Assembly: GCA_964645005.1 (NCBI GenBank)
Contig: CAZXYS010000048.1
Span: forward strand, 1 to 24,983
Direction of reading: 5' to 3'
Origin: CAZXYS01 sp964645005
GTDB taxonomy: Bacteria; Bacteroidota; Ignavibacteria; Kapaibacteriales; UBA2268
Length of the DNA: 24,983 nt
Shown here: positions 1 to 7,832 of the stretch, in pieces
Numbering within the stretch: position 1 is the stretch's first letter
How the letters are laid out: each line of letters starts with the position of its first letter
Notes under the pieces: generated by a model
Databases searched by the model: none
What the model saw: the letters and a program-made list of their open reading frames with translations, nothing else
What the model was told of the DNA's origin: nothing
Translations under genes and position numbers: made by a program

Positions 1-165
1 CACCCTATTGGGACGGAAGTGAGGCAGTTTCAAACCGGTAATAGGGTTGCGGGGAAATATTTATTCTACAATTCAATTATGGAGGTTAAAATGAAGTATA
101 GGAAGGCAATTAAAATATTAAAAAAGTTATTTGTTGAGCTCAAACAATTAGTTAGTATTAGCTAA
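1..165 (+). CDS. C-terminal end of an unidentified gene, or a 24-residue ORF
   Basis: The frame is open from the first base of the window to a TAA at 163-165, so it could be the last 54 residues of a gene that starts outside. Alternatively translation starts at the ATG at 91, which has a good ribosome binding site (GGAGG at 81-85, five bases away) and would give a 24-residue, Lys/Leu/Ile-rich, probably amphipathic peptide. I recognise no family. No promoter or terminator is evident between its stop and the next gene at 295. Confidence 0.3.
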   Translation, partial: HPIGTEVRQFQTGNRVAGKYLFYNSIMEVKMKYRKAIKILKKLFVELKQLVSIS

Positions 166-294
166 ATAATTATTTTTTGACCCTTTTTTTATTTTGAAGC
201 GAAATAAAAGAGTATATAAACCTAATTTGTGAGAGATATTCGAATTTTAAAATAATAAATAGAAGTGTAAAAAACTATAAAGGAATTATTTATT

Positions 295-2172
295 ATGAAA
301 ATAAGAACACCTATAATTTTAACAATAACTTTCTATCTTTTATTAGTTTCGCACAATGAATCTGTTGCACAGATACCTTGTGATAAAAACTATATAAAAG
401 ATGGTTATACTGAAAATGTGGGGATCCAAAAAGAGGATCCAGAAAAACTTTTGCATTTATATGGCATGCAGTATTCATATAATTGCAATAAAGATATCTG
501 TATAAAATTAGACTTTGAATCCTCTGCTTGTGGCTCATATTGGGGACATTTAGCTTTATTAACTGGATCTAATTTAGATTATTATTCAAAGTTATCTTAT
601 GTTTCTAGAAGTTGGAGTGATTTTGTTTTACAAACTAGTTCGGATCCTTCATGTGATTATAATTCTGATATTATACTAACAAGTAGGACTCCATATGGAC
701 ATTTAAGATTTGCATCAACACCACCACCTGGTAATGAAGATTATGAAAGGATGACTATAACTCCTGCGGGTAGTTATGGAATAAACAACCATATTCCAGA
801 TGCAGTGTTTCAAGTGACTAATGGTAGTGTTATTTTTGATTACATTGAAGATGAGTTTGGTAATCCAATACCTATTCCAGGAAATCCTTTTTCTTGCTTT
901 ACTCCTACTAAAAATGATGGCAGCCCTTTGGGAGATGGTTTTAGATTTATGTGGGTCCCATATAAATCATCAATTCGTTCTGGCATTATTTCTGAAACAC
1001 ATTCAGACTATTGGAATGATGAAAATATAGGAGATAATTCATTTGCTTGCGGAAAGGATGTTATGGCTAAAGCACCAGGTAGTATAGCCTTAGGATATGA
1101 AGCCGTAGCAGATAAATTAGCCATACCTGAAAATGATAATGGTTCTATTGCTATTGGAGGTAAGGTAAAATCAGAACATTATAGTTCATTAGTTTTAGGC
1201 TATGAATCAGAATCAACTGGACCTTTTACGTATGTAATTGGGAAATCATCTATTGCAAATTACAGTACTGGCTATAATTTTGTTTTAGGAAACTATGTTA
1301 TTGCAAATGGTGGTTATTCAACAGCTATTGGGAATTATGTCTCTACTTATAATGGAGAGGGATCAGTAGTCATAGGTGATCATAGTACTTTTGATTTGCA
1401 AGATAAGTATACAGTGGCAACAGGAACTAACCAACTATTGTGTAGATTTTCTGGTAGTGAAACAGAACCTGCCTATAGATTCTGGACTAATAAAGAGGCT
1501 ACAATGGGTGTCAAGTTAGATCAAGGTGATGCCCAATGGAAAGAAAGTTGCGACAGAAAACTTAAAGAAAATATTAAGAAAGTTGATAATAGTAGAGTAC
1601 TTGCAAGTATAAATAATATTCCAATTTTTACTTGGAAATACAAGGAGGCAAGGGATTATCACATTGGTCCCATGGCACAGGACTTCCATAAAGAATTCCC
1701 AAAACTTTCAGAAGATTCTACTTATTTAACTAATTATGATTTAGCTGGATCAAATATGGCTGCCATTAAGGCTTTATTGGTTGTTAATAATGAGTTGGAA
1801 AAAGAAAATGCTTACTTAGAAAAGATTAATTCTAAATTAGAAATAAAAATCACAACTTTAGAACAGAAAATTGAAAAATTGAATAATACTAATATAGAAA
1901 GGAAAAATGATGATATTCTTCTTGAGTTTTATAAATCCAATTCACCCACAAAAAACTCAATTATTAAATACTACATTCCTGGCAATTCTTGCTCTATAGC
2001 TCGTTTAATAGTTAAAAATGACAAAGGGGAAACAATTTGTGAAGGCTATATTGACGTCAATCAACCTGGTGCTTTTAATATTAAATTCAATAAATTTAAA
2101 TCAGGAATTTATTATTGTAATATTAATTTAAACGGTAGCAATATTAGACGAAAAAAAATACTTATTTATTAA
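295..2172 (+). CDS. Secreted YadA-head / peptidase S74 fibre protein with T9SS-like tail (paralog 1)
   Basis: A 625-residue secreted protein. Residues 1-26 form a signal peptide ending in VAQ. A region of roughly residues 30-245 is shared with the next gene. Residues about 247-362 hold repeats of the YadA-like head type (GSIALGYEAVA, GSIAIGGKV, STAIGNYVS, GSVVIGDHS), which in trimeric autotransporters form a left-handed beta-roll. A peptidase S74 (intramolecular chaperone) domain follows from about 418, with CDRKLKENI and later GPMAQDF. Then comes a Leu/Glu/Lys coiled coil (about 496-540) and an 80-residue beta-rich end resembling a T9SS sorting domain. The usual S74 Ser is Cys419; the dyad Lys is Lys424. 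The usual PNPF signature of the sorting domain is missing. AGGAA at 281-285 is a plausible ribosome binding site. A role as a surface adhesin or fibre is inferred. Confidence 0.85.
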   Translation: MKIRTPIILTITFYLLLVSHNESVAQIPCDKNYIKDGYTENVGIQKEDPEKLLHLYGMQYSYNCNKDICIKLDFESSACGSYWGHLALLTGSNLDYYSKLSYVSRSWSDFVLQTSSDPSCDYNSDIILTSRTPYGHLRFASTPPPGNEDYERMTITPAGSYGINNHIPDAVFQVTNGSVIFDYIEDEFGNPIPIPGNPFSCFTPTKNDGSPLGDGFRFMWVPYKSSIRSGIISETHSDYWNDENIGDNSFACGKDVMAKAPGSIALGYEAVADKLAIPENDNGSIAIGGKVKSEHYSSLVLGYESESTGPFTYVIGKSSIANYSTGYNFVLGNYVIANGGYSTAIGNYVSTYNGEGSVVIGDHSTFDLQDKYTVATGTNQLLCRFSGSETEPAYRFWTNKEATMGVKLDQGDAQWKESCDRKLKENIKKVDNSRVLASINNIPIFTWKYKEARDYHIGPMAQDFHKEFPKLSEDSTYLTNYDLAGSNMAAIKALLVVNNELEKENAYLEKINSKLEIKITTLEQKIEKLNNTNIERKNDDILLEFYKSNSPTKNSIIKYYIPGNSCSIARLIVKNDKGETICEGYIDVNQPGAFNIKFNKFKSGIYYCNINLNGSNIRRKKILIY

Positions 2173-2230
2173 ATAAATTGTCATTAAAAAAAGAAATTTA
2201 GTCAAATGGTAATAAGATAGGAGAAAAATT

Positions 2231-4069
2231 ATGAAAACTATTAAATTTGTTATAACATTAAATTTGTTGATGATAATTTTCATTAATCAACAACAATCAC
2301 AGTGTCAGACGAACTTTATTAAAGATGGTGAGACCGAAAATGCGGGTATACAAAATGCATCTCCCAATAAACTATTACATTTGTTGGGTAATGGTGATTG
2401 GAGTGATCCTTGTAATTCAGATATGGCTATTAAATTAGAATATGAGCCACAGAATTGCGCTGATAAATATTGGGGTCATTTAGCCTTGCTCACTTCAGAA
2501 AATATCGATTCGTACACATTTGTACAGAACCGTAGTTTTAGTGATATTGTATTACAAGCGGACGCTGATAATTCAAATAATTGTAATTGGAGTTCTGATA
2601 TAATTTTAACCAGTCGAACCCAAAATGGACATTTAAGGTTTGCAACTACTTTTGAACAAGAAGGTTCTGATTACGAAAGGATGACTATCACTCCTACTGG
2701 TAAAATAGGTATTAACAATACAAATCCTGACGGTGTATTTCATGTTACTAATGGTAGTATGTTATTTGAATATGATCCTTCTTTGCCATCTATACCTGGA
2801 AATCCTACAAGTTGGTCGTTACCAGTTGAAGGAGCAGGTACTAGATTTATGTGGATCCCAGATAAATCAGCTTTACGAGCAGGTGAAATAACACAAGGAC
2901 ATAGTGATTATTGGAATAATGAAAACATTGGAGATTATTCTATAGCAATAGGTAAAGATGTTATGGCTGAAGTTGATGGTGGTGTTGCTCTTGGATCAGG
3001 TGCCATTGCAGGTGATTATCAGCAACCAAATGCAATGGGAGGTATCGCCATAGGTACTAACGTTCAAGCCCATGGGAATTATGCATGTGCAATTGGAAAT
3101 GGTTCTCAAGCGTTAGGAGATTATTGTTATGTAATAGGGGTCAACTCAAGAGCTGATAATACTCATGACTATGCTTTTGGCAGAAATGTTTTTGCTAGTG
3201 GTAGCTATTCAGTTGCTTTAGGTAATTATATATCTACTGGAAGTCATGAAGGTAGTGTAGTTATAGGTGACCACAGCTTATCAGATGAAGAAGATATTAC
3301 TGTTGCTAGTGGTCCTAATCAACTTATGTGTAGATTTGATGGTAGTATATCCCAACCGGCTTATGTTTTTTGGACAAATAAGGACGCTACAAATGGAGTT
3401 GAATTATTGCATGGGGAAGCTCAATGGCGGTCTGCATGTGACAGAAATCTAAAGACAGACATAGAAACTGTGAATAATTACGAAGTTCTTAATGCTATAA
3501 GTAGAATTCCAATTTATACTTGGAAATATAAGGAAGCAAGGGATAATCACATTGGGCCTATGGCCCAGGACTTCCATAAAGAATTCCCAAAACTTTCAGA
3601 AGATTCTACTTATTTAACTAATTACGATTTAGCTGGGGCTGGTATGGCTGCTATCAAGGCTTTATATTCAATTACAGATACCTTAAAGAAACAAAATGAT
3701 GCTTTATTAAATAAATATGAAGTATTAGAACAGAAATTAAAGACACTAGAAAAAGAAATTGAAGATATTAGCGGGATAAACATTAAAAAGAAAGAAAATG
3801 ACGATATTATTCTTGAACAAAACCAACCTAATCCATTCAGCGAAACTTCTACAATAAATTATTTTATTCCTAACAATAATTCCACTGATGCTCAGGTTAT
3901 TATTACAGATATCAATGGTAAGAAGATATATTATAGCTATAAAGCAGCAGTTAATCGACCAGATGCTATAAGAATTTCTTCAAGGAATATGGACCCAGGT
4001 GTTTATCTTTATTGCATTCAATTAAATGGTAAAATTATTAAAAGCAAGAAGATGATAGTCTTAAAATAA
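2231..4069 (+). CDS. Secreted YadA-head / peptidase S74 fibre protein with T9SS sorting domain (paralog 2)
   Basis: A 612-residue paralog of the preceding gene, 58 bases downstream and probably co-transcribed; AGGAG at 2219-2223 is a well-spaced ribosome binding site. Order: signal peptide (1-26), conserved N-terminal region, YadA-like head repeats at about 233-350 (YSIAIGKDV, GGIAIGTNVQA, YSVALGNYIS, GSVVIGDHS), S74 chaperone domain from about residue 402 (CDRNLKTDI ... GPMAQDF), coiled coil, then a typical T9SS type A sorting domain (LEQNQPNPF ... DINGKKI ... PGVYLY). The S74 catalytic Ser is again Cys (Cys403, with Lys408). S74 domains fold as trimers and YadA heads are trimeric, so a homotrimeric or heterotrimeric surface fibre is the likely product. 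The sorting domain predicts export by T9SS rather than by a YadA barrel, which is absent. Confidence 0.87.
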   Translation: MKTIKFVITLNLLMIIFINQQQSQCQTNFIKDGETENAGIQNASPNKLLHLLGNGDWSDPCNSDMAIKLEYEPQNCADKYWGHLALLTSENIDSYTFVQNRSFSDIVLQADADNSNNCNWSSDIILTSRTQNGHLRFATTFEQEGSDYERMTITPTGKIGINNTNPDGVFHVTNGSMLFEYDPSLPSIPGNPTSWSLPVEGAGTRFMWIPDKSALRAGEITQGHSDYWNNENIGDYSIAIGKDVMAEVDGGVALGSGAIAGDYQQPNAMGGIAIGTNVQAHGNYACAIGNGSQALGDYCYVIGVNSRADNTHDYAFGRNVFASGSYSVALGNYISTGSHEGSVVIGDHSLSDEEDITVASGPNQLMCRFDGSISQPAYVFWTNKDATNGVELLHGEAQWRSACDRNLKTDIETVNNYEVLNAISRIPIYTWKYKEARDNHIGPMAQDFHKEFPKLSEDSTYLTNYDLAGAGMAAIKALYSITDTLKKQNDALLNKYEVLEQKLKTLEKEIEDISGINIKKKENDDIILEQNQPNPFSETSTINYFIPNNNSTDAQVIITDINGKKIYYSYKAAVNRPDAIRISSRNMDPGVYLYCIQLNGKIIKSKKMIVLK

Positions 4070-4435
4070 TTAAATCTCTTAATAATTAAAGATTTTTTAT
4101 TGAATATATATTTTATCCTTTAATTCAAACGGAGAAACAAAGAATGGTGTCTTTGCTTCCCCATAAATAATTTCTTTTTGATTAATAATAATTATCCTTA
4201 TCCGTAATAAAGTAACAGCAAAGAATTATAATATTCAAATTACAGTTCTAAGCTCAATTGGATAAAATAAGTTTATTTTTTTACTGGTTAGAATTAATAT
4301 ATGTATATTAGTAATAATTTGATTAATTACAAATAGATAAATGAATGAATTAACACTTTTATCAATTAATTTTCAGCTCTGATTTAAATAGATTTTTAAA
4401 TTACAAATATTTTTTGGAGCACAACTTGTTTTAAT
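4070..4435. other. Gene-free AT-rich spacer
   Basis: Apart from the weak hairpin next to the preceding stop I see no gene, RNA or clear promoter here. The spacer separates the two fibre paralogs from the beta-propeller gene, which has GGAG at 4416-4419, rather far from its ATG. Confidence 0.5.
4072..4098 (+). terminator. Weak AT-rich hairpin with T-run after paralog 2
   Basis: AAATCT (4072-4077) and AGATTT (4090-4095) can pair across a 12-base loop and run straight into TTT, just after the stop at 4069. The stem is short and AT-only apart from one pair, so it would be a weak terminator at best. Confidence 0.3.
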
Positions 4436-6568
4436 ATGAAATTTACTATGTTTATAATAATTTTATTCCAAATAGCATTTACTTATAGTAAAGGTTCTGA
4501 TATTTGGCATGAAACTAATGGTCCCTACGGAGGTAGGATAACAACAATAGAAAAAAACAGCAAAGGTGATATTTTCGCAGGAACATACCGTAATGGTATC
4601 TTCAAATCAACTGATAAAGGAGAAAGCTGGTTTATAAGTGATACAGGTATTAGTGAACATCAAGAACATTTAATTGGAAAAAGAATAAAATCGATTATCT
4701 GTGTTAATAATGACTTATTATTTACACTTACTTATGGAGATAGGCTATATTGCTCAAAAAATGATGGTGATTCATGGGAAGACATTTTTAAAGAAGATAT
4801 TGGAATTGGTGATATTGATTTTGATAATGAAGACAATCTCTATTTATCAGTTTTATTTGGTGGAGATAGAGATAGAGGCTTGTATAAATTCTCGGATTAT
4901 GGGCAAACATGGAATCCCATAATTTTTTTTAACAAAAAAAAAGTTTACCATATTTCTATTGTTGATTCAATAATATTTGTTTATGCAGATTTAATTCATA
5001 ATGATAATAAAGAAGGTATTTTTAAATCATTAGATAATGGAAAAACGTGGACAAAAACTATAGATACTGAATTTTATCCTGTGTATTTTTTTAAAGCAAT
5101 TACGGAAAAGATTATTTTTCTAAAAGCTGATGGTTATCTATATAAATCATATAATGGCGGCTATAATTTAGAAAGAGATTCATTGAGATTTATTCTCAAT
5201 GACGAAAAAAGTATGTTTTTATCCGAAAATGGGAGATTATTCGCTGCAGGATATAAATATTGGGGAAATCAAAATTTTACTCTTCCAATTTATTGTTCAT
5301 TAGATACTGGTAAAACTTGGGAATTTATGTATGAAGAAGAAAATAGTGTTTATTTTACTGCATTTATGGAATATGAAAACAGTATAATTGCAGGTAAGTA
5401 TGATGGTATACATGTTTCAATGGATTTGGGGAAATCATGGAAGAAAAGTAGTTATGGGTTAAGGAACATAGAGGTAAATGATATTTTTGCTCGAAATGGA
5501 CAACTGTATGTTTCTACTGACGGAAGATATCTTTATTCATCTATTGATAAAGGTAAGAGTTGGAGTAAACCTATTAATGTTAGTTATCAAAAAATAGCAG
5601 TGAACTCTAAAAATGAACTAGCAGCTATTTCATTTCGCGGGGAATTATTCTATTCTGAAGAATATGGGGAAAAATGGGAGCAATTGTCTCAGGAACATGT
5701 TTCGGATGTTTCTTTTGATTTTAATGATGATATGTATATTTCAACTTACGATGGTCATAATAATAAAATTAATATGCTTTATTCAACAGATAATGGTACC
5801 AATTGGGTTGAAATACCTTTTCCCAAAAGTCATTATGCTTTTAAAAAAGAAATTGTTAAAATAATTAATGATTCAAATAACGTTATAAGGATCCTATCCG
5901 GTTACTATTATGCTCAGACAACTGATAATGGAATTAACTGGACATATCAATCGCCATCAGAAATATTCGGACGATTAAAGGATTTTGCAGTTGAAGAAGA
6001 TGGTAATATTCTAGTTGGCACGCAAGATGGGCATATTTTTAGATTATATCATAACATTCACGCAACAGACTTTCTTTTCAAACCTGAAGATGAAGATGGT
6101 GAACTTACATCAATAATAATTGATGAATATGGAACTATTTATACTTCCATAAAAAACAAAGGAATTTTCAAATCTACAGATAAAGGTAAAAATTGGTTGA
6201 AAATAAATAATGGATTAAATAATATACAAGTGCTAAAATTAGTGAAAGGTGAGAATGGTGTTATTTATGCAACGGATAGAGGTGGGATCTATTTAAATAA
6301 AAATTTAACAGATGTACCTGAAAATGAATTTTCTAAAAATAATAAAGATATAAAGGTTTATCCTAATCCTGTTATTAACATAATAAAATTGAAATCAGAA
6401 AAAAAATATCAAAGATACGCTATCTATGATATTCATGGTCAGTTAGTACAACAAGGAAGTTTAATTTTGAATGAAATACAAGTTGAAAAGTTAGCCCCTG
6501 GATTCTACTTTATAAGATTGTTCAATAATTTTTATGATTTTGGTTTTGTTGAATTTATTAAATTGTAA
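4436..6568 (+). CDS. Secreted BNR/sortilin-type beta-propeller protein with T9SS sorting domain
   Basis: 710 residues. A signal peptide (about 1-19) is followed by about a dozen copies of the Asp-box pattern S-x-D-x-G-x-x-W (for example STDKGESW near residue 60, then SLDNGKTW, SLDTGKTW, SMDLGKSW, SIDKGKSW, STDNGTNW, STDKGKNW). Each caps a beta-hairpin of a propeller blade of the BNR/VPS10/YCF48-like type. The repeat count suggests one large or two smaller propellers. Residues 638-710 are a T9SS type A sorting domain (KVYPNP at 640-645, YDIHGQ, APGFYFIRL). No glycosidase or other catalytic domain is visible, so it may bind a ligand or act as a scaffold. The AT-rich composition matches the two upstream secreted proteins. 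Confidence 0.85.
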   Translation: MKFTMFIIILFQIAFTYSKGSDIWHETNGPYGGRITTIEKNSKGDIFAGTYRNGIFKSTDKGESWFISDTGISEHQEHLIGKRIKSIICVNNDLLFTLTYGDRLYCSKNDGDSWEDIFKEDIGIGDIDFDNEDNLYLSVLFGGDRDRGLYKFSDYGQTWNPIIFFNKKKVYHISIVDSIIFVYADLIHNDNKEGIFKSLDNGKTWTKTIDTEFYPVYFFKAITEKIIFLKADGYLYKSYNGGYNLERDSLRFILNDEKSMFLSENGRLFAAGYKYWGNQNFTLPIYCSLDTGKTWEFMYEEENSVYFTAFMEYENSIIAGKYDGIHVSMDLGKSWKKSSYGLRNIEVNDIFARNGQLYVSTDGRYLYSSIDKGKSWSKPINVSYQKIAVNSKNELAAISFRGELFYSEEYGEKWEQLSQEHVSDVSFDFNDDMYISTYDGHNNKINMLYSTDNGTNWVEIPFPKSHYAFKKEIVKIINDSNNVIRILSGYYYAQTTDNGINWTYQSPSEIFGRLKDFAVEEDGNILVGTQDGHIFRLYHNIHATDFLFKPEDEDGELTSIIIDEYGTIYTSIKNKGIFKSTDKGKNWLKINNGLNNIQVLKLVKGENGVIYATDRGGIYLNKNLTDVPENEFSKNNKDIKVYPNPVINIIKLKSEKKYQRYAIYDIHGQLVQQGSLILNEIQVEKLAPGFYFIRLFNNFYDFGFVEFIKL

Positions 6569-6772
6569 TGATCAAATGAAATTAGCTTAGTTGGTCTGGA
6601 ACGATTAACCAGCATACTTTTTCCCATGCCAAATCATAATTTTTCATTATATTTATCTTTCAATCACACATAAAATAACGAATTTCGTTTTGTAATAATG
6701 TAATTTAGTACATTTTTTGTAATTTAAGATATTAAAATGACAAAAATTGTTAAACCAATATAAAGACATATC

Positions 6773-7759
6773 ATGACAGATCTGAAAACGAATTACCTTG
6801 GATTAGAACTGCGTAATCCTATTATAGCCGGAAGTTCCGGCTTGACGAATTCCGTAACCGATATTATCAACCTTGAAAAAAGCGGCGCGGCAGCGGTCGT
6901 CTTGAAATCGCTCTTCGAAGAAGAGATCATTATGGAACTGCAGGATACCTACAGGGAAATGAATACGCCGGGTACGCTCTACCCTGAAATTTACGACATG
7001 TTCGATTATGATTCCGTCGAGGACAGCGTCACGAAATACCTGTTCCTTATCGAGGAATCAAAAAAGACGGTGAAAATCCCTATTATCGCCAGCGTTAACT
7101 GCGTTTCTTCTGAGGAATGGCCCCAATTTACGCGAAGGATACAGGATGCAGGCGCCGATGCGCTGGAACTGAATGTGTTTGTCATGCCCTCGGACTTCAG
7201 CAAGAGCGCCGAGGATAATGAGAAAATTTATTTCGACGTGATCGATAAGGTGAAAAGTGAAGCTTCCATACCTATTTCCGTAAAAATAAGCTATTACTTC
7301 TCGAATCTGGGTCAGATGGTTCAAAAGCTATCCCAGACAGGAATTCAGGGGATAGTGCTGTTCAACCGCTTTTACAGTCCCGATTTCAATCTGGATAATT
7401 TCAATGTTATGTCCACGAATGTGCTCAGCACACCGGGTGAGCTATCCACTTCGCTGCGCTGGATAGCTATCATGTCCGACCGCGTAAATTGCGATCTTTG
7501 CGCTTCTACCGGCATTCATGACGGACGCTCAGTGGTCAAGGAAATCCTCGCCGGCGCGAAGTCTGTACAGGTAGCTTCCACTCTGTATCGTCACGGCTTT
7601 GGGCGGATTCGCCAAATGCTCGATGAAATGGAAGAGTGGATGAAGCTGAAAGATTACAAAGCGCTTGACGATTTCCGCGGCAGGATGAGCCAGAAACAAA
7701 GCAGCAATCCGGCTGCGTATGAGCGCGTGCAGTTTATGAAGTATTTTAGTGGTAAGTGA
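6773..7759 (+). CDS. Dihydroorotate dehydrogenase-like FMN protein, probably not PyrD
   Basis: A 328-residue TIM-barrel flavoprotein of the class 1 dihydroorotate dehydrogenase superfamily. The N-terminus (LGLELRNPIIAGSSGLT, residues 9-25) is the usual first strand and FMN loop. The C-terminal part (STGIHDGRSVVKEILAGA, 245-262, then VQVASTLYRHG) is the FMN phosphate site. In true class 1 enzymes an N-x-S-C-P-N loop carries the catalytic Cys or Ser. Here the loop reads LNVFVMPSD (133-141), with no Cys or Ser at that point, so oxidation of dihydroorotate is doubtful. Databases hold a 'dihydroorotate dehydrogenase-like' family of this kind with no known substrate. The gene stands alone, is more GC-rich than the upstream cluster, and no pyrimidine genes are nearby. 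Confidence 0.82.
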   Translation: MTDLKTNYLGLELRNPIIAGSSGLTNSVTDIINLEKSGAAAVVLKSLFEEEIIMELQDTYREMNTPGTLYPEIYDMFDYDSVEDSVTKYLFLIEESKKTVKIPIIASVNCVSSEEWPQFTRRIQDAGADALELNVFVMPSDFSKSAEDNEKIYFDVIDKVKSEASIPISVKISYYFSNLGQMVQKLSQTGIQGIVLFNRFYSPDFNLDNFNVMSTNVLSTPGELSTSLRWIAIMSDRVNCDLCASTGIHDGRSVVKEILAGAKSVQVASTLYRHGFGRIRQMLDEMEEWMKLKDYKALDDFRGRMSQKQSSNPAAYERVQFMKYFSGK

Positions 7760-7783
7760 ACTTTATAAAAATTATTTTGAATT

Positions 7784-7814
7784 AACTTGTGGAGTCGATT
7801 AGGCTCCACAAGTT
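7784..7814. terminator. Bidirectional intrinsic terminator between convergent genes
   Basis: A perfect 11-bp stem (AACTTGTGGAG at 7784-7794 with CTCCACAAGTT at 7804-7814) has a 9-base loop and lies in the 73-base gap between the converging DHOD-like gene and ribD. AT-rich tracts flank both sides, so it can stop transcripts from either direction. Confidence 0.75.
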
Positions 7815-7832
7815 GAAATTTTATAATTAAAT

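Noticed and set aside
6590..6615. Possible terminator hairpin after the beta-propeller gene
   Set aside because: Only TGGT/ACCA can pair across a long loop; too weak to call.
6773..7759. Assignment as pyrD
   Set aside because: The catalytic loop lacks the Cys or Ser of dihydroorotate dehydrogenases and no pyrimidine genes are nearby, so only 'DHOD-like' is supported.
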